A stretch of 64,000 nucleotides of DNA from Pseudovirgaria hyperparasitica. Taxonomy: Eukaryota > Ascomycota > Dothideomycetes > Acrospermales > Acrospermaceae. The notes beneath the pieces were generated by a model that had not been told where the DNA came from, ran no database searches, and worked only from the letters and a program-made list of their open reading frames with translations. Within the stretch, counting starts at the first letter, position 1; each line of letters starts with the position of its first letter. A program made the position numbers and the translations under genes. The DNA is taken from positions 636,247 through 700,246 of the forward strand of contig NW_022985563.1 in assembly GCF_010093815.1 (NCBI RefSeq), in the 5' to 3' direction. This document shows, in pieces, positions 57,362-64,000 of this stretch.

Positions 57362-58411
57362 ATGTCCAAACCGATCGTCTCATTGGCGAGCCTCAGTCCA
57401 GACTTCTCCACGACTCCAATGACGTCTCAACATGCATCCGAACCAGCACCATATTGGCCCTCACCCTCAACCTCAAGCGTTCACGCCTTGACAGCCCAAC
57501 CCTCCATTCCTTCGCACAATCGCAAAGATGTTTTTCCACTCATGGAGCTACCCGCCGAGCTGCGCATCCTCATATACCGGATGTGCCTCAAGCGTAACCA
57601 CCCAATTCACCTCCACATGCCCTTACCGGAACCACCCCCACCCGATAGAGAAATCTCAGTCTTCGATTCTGAAGGCGAAGAAGAACCAACTTGGGCACAA
57701 CCGGCGCTTAGGACGCACATGCGGGTAACACGAAGTCAGAGGACCCAGGTCCATGTAACGAACCCTCGACTTACCGCCGAGCGCCCTAGTACATGCGGCC
57801 GCGACCGTGACGATAACCTAAACTGCGACCCTCTAGTTACTGCAATCTTGCGCATCAGCAAGCAGGTCCATCATGAAGCACGACCCGTGCTGTATGGAGA
57901 CAACGAATTCGTCGTCGGGCTTGACAGTGCTTTACATACGCTATCACGCCTGCATCAGCGCAGCAGGAGCTTGATCAAAGTTCTCATCATCTCGATCAAC
58001 AGCCATCATGATATCTTGGAAGGCTTCGCGGATCTTATACGGATGGGCATGCGGTATTGCTGGGGGTTGGAAATACTACGCTTGAAACTCACGACCGCCT
58101 TTCCCGAAATGGATCATACTGTAGCATTGTCTGGGCCGAGCTGTGTGTACGCGAATGCATTTCATATCTTGCGCTGGCTGCCCAAACCATGCAAGGTCCG
58201 CTTGGAGGGTCGGGTCCCCGAAGTGATTGAGCGGATTGTTCGGGAGAACGAGAGGAGCGCCGAGACTTTGGATGAGGTGAGCGAATGAAAGATCCATGGA
58301 TGTTCGTATGACACTAACGCTGAGCAGCACGCATACCAGAAACGCCAACATCAGATGCCTGAGAAGGGAACGGTTACCAACAGCTACACGCCCAGTGAGA
58401 ATGGGATATAA
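57362..58411 (+). CDS. F-box-like domain protein
   Basis: Exons 57362-58276 and 58328-58411, for 332 residues. An F-box-like motif at about 60-80 reads FPLMELPAELRILIYRMCL, the form common in large fungal families of short proteins with a LPxELRxxIY motif. A second block, ILRISKQVHHEARPVLYGDNEF (about 160-185), is also typical: these proteins carry an L..CR/KQ..EA...LY...F segment after the F-box. The middle is Pro/Glu-rich. Such proteins may link substrates to SCF ubiquitin ligase, but this subfamily is uncharacterised. The frame is open upstream to 57329 without ATG. The second exon adds a short polar tail. Confidence 0.72.
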
Positions 58412-58942
58412 TAGCTTGGATTCAGCGGTCTGTAACAGGGCCAAGGTTTCCGCCAAATAGGCGGTGGAGATAACGGCGATAGGAGGTGAAGACGTATCGA
58501 CATGTCTTTCGCAAGCCCTCATATATATGATACTCCCTCTCCGCGCGTTCAGCTCCCGCGTCATGGTCAATTATGAAACCAAAACCTAGCAGATAACAAG
58601 TAAACATCTCCACGAATATACATGTCAATGGGACTCTGCTGCTTTGTTCCATGACTACATGGCATGGGATACTGACCATTGAATGTTATCTCGCAGTTCC
58701 ATCTCTTTTAACGCGCCAGAGTCTTGGAAGCCTAACTTTTTGGTCAAGGGGTATCAGGGAGTGGACCGTAGACGACACTTAAACCCAGGACAAAGATATG
58801 ATACCTATGAGCATCATTATAATGGCAATCAACAAGGGCTATGTACATTCCTGCGTCGCTATATCTACACATCACTCCTCGCCATCATACCATCGATAAA
58901 CATACTCCTTATCATCACTCGTCAGTAGCATAAACCTCACCG
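58412..58942. other. intergenic, convergent 3' ends
   Basis: 531 bases between the F-box-like gene and pectate lyase. Short open frames only; none supported. Confidence 0.45.
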
Positions 58943-59901
58943 CTAACATCCAGAGGTCTTCACCGCACTCGTCTGACATGTCTTACCATCCGGCGCACTC
59001 GCTGTCTTACTCGGCTCAGCACCACTGTCGTTACCCTTGTATAGCCAGCAAAGCGCAGAGCTCAGCACACACGAATTCGAAATGCTTGTTGTGTCGCCCT
59101 CGTTCCCGTTGATGCCGGCGATGACATCTGCTCCTGACACCTTGACGTTGGAGAATGTTGATTTGCGTGCATATTGTGTGCCACAGTTGCCGCAGCTACG
59201 GTACACTTTGCCGACGTTCGTGGCCTGACCAGAGGGTGTTAGTTCTACGAGAAGCAGCGCGATGAGGGAGGAGATACGCACGTAAAAGTTCTTGACGGCA
59301 ACCGTTCCACCACCGTTGTGCTGCAGGACTTTGTCTTCTGCGTTGCGCGCGCCGCCACCGTTGACGTACGACGTCCCGGATTTCTGCTTGAATGTCGCTG
59401 CGTCCTCGCACACGTCTGTCCACCATATGTTGTTCAGCGTGCACGCGCCGAGACAGTGAACGCCTGAGGTTTGTTAGATGGATGTGTATGTTCTCAGACG
59501 GGGAGACATTACCCTCGCCGTTGTTGGGTCCGATGATGGCGTTGGACAACACAGCGCCTTCTTGGAGGAGGAATACGGCGTCCGAGTCGCCGCCCTCAGC
59601 TTGTTCGTTGCAGGTTGATGCTGTGTGGGTCAGTCTGAGACTTGAGTTCTGGTATATATCTGTTGCAGAGCTTACGGTTGCGGTCCCATTGCTTCATGCC
59701 TCCGTCTGGACTTCTGTGAGTAGTTTACTTGTAGGAGAAATGTGAGAGTAATATACCGAAGCTTGCTCCAGCTGCAACAGTCTTGACAGCGGCAAGGTTC
59801 GTCGTTCCAGATGGGGACGGAAAGGTAGTCTGCAGGCCGGTGTTTGTCGTCGCCGCCAAAGCAGTTGACACAAGAGCCACGAGGAAAATAGCAGGAGTCA
59901 T
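58943..59901 (-). CDS. secreted pectate lyase, polysaccharide lyase family 3
   Basis: Five exons: 59757-59901, 59676-59705, 59513-59620, 59282-59463 and 58943-59224, for 248 residues. A signal peptide (about 1-17, MTPAIFLVALVSTALAA) starts the protein. PL3 landmarks follow: FDGGMKQWDR (assembled over the first splice), [74 protein letters not shown] and GNDSGAEPSKTASAPDGKTC. The Cys pattern is rich and fits disulfides. The enzyme cleaves pectate by beta-elimination outside the cell and is calcium dependent in this family. This points to growth on plant material. The acceptor ending at 59706 is used; the two nearer AG sites would break the frame. Confidence 0.93.
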
Positions 59902-62438
59902 AGCGAAGAACGAAAAAGTCTCTTCCTGATCTAATTAGTATTGTCAAGCTTCCAATGTGTATAACCATCCGACTCCTGGAAATGCATCCTCTCTTAAATA
60001 CACTCTCTCCATAACCCAAAAAGCGCACTATTTAGTATGAATCCCACAACTAATAACACCTTATGACAAAAATTCCAATCCATATTTTTCCGCCTCATCT
60101 ATCCACCAATACCACCATCAATATCAAACCAAACCATATCCACATCTCTCACAGGCGCCTCAGCCGGTCTTCACGCCCAAACAAATTCCCACTGTGCTAG
60201 TGCGCACTATCACCGTCCATTATACCCGCAACGCCGCTCTTATAACCCCCTTAGCCTCTGCTACCTATACACAATATACCACACACACACACACACACCC
60301 ACCCCCTGGCTCACTATTGGACGGACGCCACTACCCCGGATTTTCCGATTCGCGACACCGTCAGCATCTTTGCTTCGCAGATAGATAATAGATTGGCCCC
60401 CGTGGCACGCCCGCGGGCCACAGGGGGAAAGGGGGAAAGAGCACCGGACGAGAAATCTGGGGTAATTTGTGCTGCTGCTTTTGTGGCTATGTTGCGCGGT
60501 GTCGCACTGCGTCAAGTTGCGGTGCGTTGTACTGCGTCAGCAGACGTGTGTGGGGAGTAGGGCTGCGTGCTTGGCGCTCTGGATGTGTGTGTGTTTTGTA
60601 TATACGTATCCCTGTCGTGTGCACGTGGAGGAGGGGGAGGGGGGTTTTTTATCTGACGTATGCCCATGGGTGGTGCATATATCATTTCCACGACGAGGCT
60701 GTTTGGAGTTTGCCGTGCTAGTAACCTAATTAGGTACAAAACTGCAGGTCTTGCAGTAGCAAACGTGCTTAGCTCGGATGTAGCTTCGGACGATATACTA
60801 CAAAGCCGTTAGTCTAGCTCGTTTTGGACCCGCTGTTGGAGAGCGTTATGAGGGCTTGTTATCGACGGATAGATGCGCTAGATTGCGGCTAGAAAGGCCA
60901 TTTGTGCAAGCGAGGTGGGTATGCATTTTCCAGCAATCGGATGTATTGAGTGTGTATATATATTCAGGTGTGAGTCAGGAAAGAGGTAGGTAGGCAGGCG
61001 TCCCACCGGATGATGGAGCTCGTTGTGGTTTGATGCGTGGCGAATGTGCGTTGATCTTCCAATGTAAGTTTGGCATTGAGGAGAGGTTATTGTAGTGGAT
61101 ATTAAACTGCAGCTTGGTTAGCACCTCTCTCTGATGTCCCAGCCATCTTCTTTCACGGTAGTCGAGCTTTTACAATTTATGTAACGGAGCTAGGATATCA
61201 TACTCATTTAGATCCGCCAATGTGAGAATTCCATGCAGGTCATATTGTATATCGCATAATTATGTCATAAGACAGCACCGAAAGCAAAAAGATATTGATT
61301 GTCTTGATAGTATGTGGATAGACAGGATACGGAATAAGTTCAAGCTCAAAGAATGCATTTTAATCTCAATGCGCGTAGTTTGAGGATATGAAGATCGTTA
61401 GCTACGGCTTCTAGCGATATTTAGTATCGAGTGTATACTGCATAGAGAGTGGTTGTAGACGTCAAAGCCCTAAAGACCTGTATCCGTCCCGATCCAAATG
61501 TAAGATTCGTTGACAATTGGATATAAAAAGTTCATCCAATCGCGAAACCTGACCGAACATGACTCAGCTATTCCAAGACAGCAATATCATCATAACCATG
61601 CCATAGCTTGCACCTGCTTCGACGTCTACAAATACTCATGACAAGAAGAGCGACTTGGAACAGGCCGAACATGTCGAACTCGCTGACTATGTAGAAAACC
61701 AAACACGAAGATATATTGCATCCTACACTTTACCATGTAGGTGGAAACGATATCATGAGGATAACAAGTAAGACGGTGCTCACACCGGCTTTGGAAAGGG
61801 GTCGGATATCACAACGTGATTCGATGATATATTGTTTTTTTGAACGATCGAGTGGGCTTAAGCTTAGAAACACAATTAAGAACTGGTATTGGAGTCTCCT
61901 CGAATACCAATAGGATGGTGTTGTAGCTAAGTAAGGTTTGTTTTAAATATACCGCTTGTTGGTAGGTGTAGGGTGGCAGAATAGATATTCTCGACCAGCT
62001 CATCACATGGCGAGTGGAATGTCTAGAAGCTTGGAATACTCGGATTCGTCCTATACATAGGTATATCTATTGCGAAGTAAGGCATGCCTCAGTTGAGATT
62101 ACCATCGTCTATGGAAGTCTGTGCTCAATTTGTCTGGAAATTCTGGCTCTAGATGATAGTTCGTTAAATATGAGTGCTGCAAAACGTACATAGCGCCTTT
62201 GGGATGGGTGAAGCTGTGGTCATGATTTGTGCGCACGTGTGTTAGTAAGGATGCTACTGAAGGAGGATTTTCCTTCCAAAGCTTTATGAAAGTACCATAT
62301 CTCTGTAGAGAGGGGCGAGATAAGTGTGAAAGCACGAGCTCAAAAGTCACTGTGCCTGTAGGATGGATAGCTATGTTGATAGTCGGTGGGGAGGACCAAA
62401 TGAGCGTCGTGACATCAATTGCACTCTCTGTTCTCTAT
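59902..62438. other. intergenic, 2.5 kb
   Basis: No supported gene. It includes the pectate lyase promoter (a TATA-like TTAAATA lies near 59994), a CA-repeat of about 20 bases near 60281, GT-rich sequence near 60585, and AT-rich DNA from about 61180. An 83-codon minus-strand frame at 62099-62350 has no recognisable features. Confidence 0.5.
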
Positions 62439-63569
62439 CTATATGATTCCATATGCTTTCTTCAGCGCCTCCACGATGATCACGTTGTATCGCTTCGCCT
62501 CATCACAAATATCGTCCAGCCCGGCCACTATGTGTGGCATTCCTCTGAGCATGTGGTACTCCGACTGATTGCCCGCTTCTAACAATTTCTTATGATAGGC
62601 TTCGCCCTCTGAGCACAGCGGATCCATCTCAGCAGTCGTTATGAGCGCCGGGGCCAGATTACTCAGATCAGCAGCGCGAATCGGCGACACAGATGGATTC
62701 TAATGTAGGAACACATTCAGCAAAAGCAGCGATTAACAGGGTGCAAGACGTACGTTGTATGTCTCGGCGCGCCTCGGTACGCCCAGAAAGTGCCTTGCGA
62801 AATACTCCATCCGCGCACCACTCAACGGAACCGTCTCGTACATCTTCACATGACTCTTGTACGGTACCGACTGTGAAAGCTTCCCGCTCTCATCATAATG
62901 GTCCATATCGCATACTGGCACGTGTAGAAGCTGCAGCACCAGCTTGATCCCTGCGTCGCGCGCTCGCTGAGACACGACAGCCGAGAGATGACCGCCGGCG
63001 GAGGGACCACCAACAGCTGTTCTTGCTACGTCCAAATTATATTTTGCGATGATGGCGGGCGATAAGATCCATTGTGTCGCCTGCCAGCAGTCGTCCACGG
63101 GCGTGGGGAACGGAAATTCGGGCGCGTGGCGGTATCCAACATCGAAAGCTACAGCGCCCGTCTCGTGTACGATGCGCTTGCAATGTTCTGCTTCAACCAG
63201 GTGGTCGCCAAACACCCAGCCGCCGCCGTGGAAATTTACATATATGGGTCGGCCGTGCCTGTTGTCTATCTGCGTAGTCTTGGGCTGGTATACGCGGATC
63301 GTTATCTGGCCATCTGGGCCAGTGACTTGTAGCTGTTCGTCGCTGATGACGCCCACGTTGGCATCTGGGGCGGGGGCTTTGCCGAAGCGGGTGTTGTATG
63401 CGGAGGGGTCTTTGCGGTAGGCCTCGATAGGGACTTGATGGCCGGCGAGACGACCAGCTGCGTAATGGGTGTGGTACTTTACGTAGGTAGGGTCGAAGCG
63501 GTCAATGAGGTGTGGCGGGATGCTGTTGAGGAGAGGGTGAGAGAGCTGTGCTGGTTTGAGATCAGACAT
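62439..63569 (-). CDS. alpha/beta hydrolase, HSL-type esterase/lipase
   Basis: Two exons: 62754-63569 and 62439-62699, for 358 residues. The oxyanion motif HGGGW is at 114-118. The nucleophile elbow reads GGPSAGG with Ser190; the usual GDSAGG has Pro in place of Asp. The catalytic Asp is probably Asp298 (TTAEMDPLCSEGE) and the His His328 (RGMPHIV). The family is the hormone-sensitive-lipase or alpha/beta-hydrolase-3 group, which hydrolyses short esters; the substrate is unknown. There is no signal peptide, so the protein is probably cytosolic. The 54-base intron restores the frame at TYN|NPSVSPIRAADLSNL. The start at 63569 gives a normal N terminus. Confidence 0.9.
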
Positions 63570-64000
63570 GTTGACAGGTGTAAGAAGATGACGAATGACT
63601 GGTAATGTGAGCTGTCCACCTACTTACGGAAAGTCTTAGAAGGAGTTAATGTATAAGTTAACAATGGTCGCTCAGCTCGGCTTACTATCCAGTTGAGTGT
63701 GAAGATGGAGCCGTTGCATTCATCAGGACGGAGCTGCGGGGACGCGGGGTGGAGTCAAGCCGGTGTGGAGCAACTGTTGGATTGGAGCTGTCAAGGCTGA
63801 GCTAATTAATGCATATACCGTGATTCGTGCAGAAGCGTGGAATGACTCTGCCTAGACATAATGAGGACATTAGTAGTGGAGGATGATTCCGTCTTGTATA
63901 GTTGGGTCATTGGTCGAAAAGAACTGAATCTGATGTTTCGTTGACAAAACGGAGTTACCTACATATGGCTTGAATCATGGCGGCAATAGTTGGAATCACC
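63570..64000. other. window edge, upstream of the esterase gene
   Basis: 431 bases with the esterase promoter. No gene fragment is recognised at the window end. Confidence 0.45.

Noticed and set aside
62099-62350. An 83-codon minus-strand frame downstream of the esterase
   Set aside because: Not a continuation of the esterase and no family features.

Overview
This window is nuclear DNA of a filamentous ascomycete (Pezizomycotina). Short GT-AG introns of about 47-92 bases interrupt many genes. The gene repertoire fits: a HET-domain protein, a family 3 pectate lyase, an arylamine N-acetyltransferase, a MYST acetyltransferase of the Sas3 type, an epsin with QQTGF repeats, and complex I genes. 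A plant-associated or saprobic Dothideomycete is my best guess from overall style, but the class is inference.

Layout. From 0.4 to 30 kb the window is gene-dense housekeeping DNA: tRNA thiolase NCS6; a mitochondrial DUF1992 (DnaJC28-type) protein head-to-head with centrin; complex I 51-kDa subunit; arylamine N-acetyltransferase; complex I subunit NDUFA1; histone acetyltransferase Sas3; a SAM-HMG-box regulator; ribokinase; nucleoside diphosphate kinase head-to-head with glucosidase II alpha; then a HET-domain gene tail-to-tail with an SRR1-like gene. From 30.4 to about 41 kb there is a gene desert. It holds only one tiny Cys-rich ORF at its edge and a GAAA microsatellite containing a 10-N assembly gap. 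A four-finger C2H2 factor and an epsin follow at 41-46 kb.

From 46.6 to 55 kb the character changes. An AT-rich tandem array with a period of about 105 bases is followed by three single-exon genes of unrecognised function that I read as divergent paralogues. They share an N-terminal domain with two Trp anchors and a C-terminal PYL/MT-E-I/K domain, joined by a low-complexity linker. Between them lie stretches that look like decayed coding DNA. This cluster is the best candidate for something undescribed. From 55 to 64 kb there are a multi-pass membrane protein, an F-box-like protein, a secreted pectate lyase and an HSL-type esterase, with gene-free stretches between them.

Organisation. Several promoters are shared by divergent pairs (DUF1992/centrin, NDUFA1/SAS3, NDK/glucosidase II). 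Two complex I subunit genes lie within 5 kb of each other on the same strand. No biosynthetic cluster, tRNA, rRNA or intact transposon was seen. Exon structures were built by hand from splice sites and reading frame, without transcript data.
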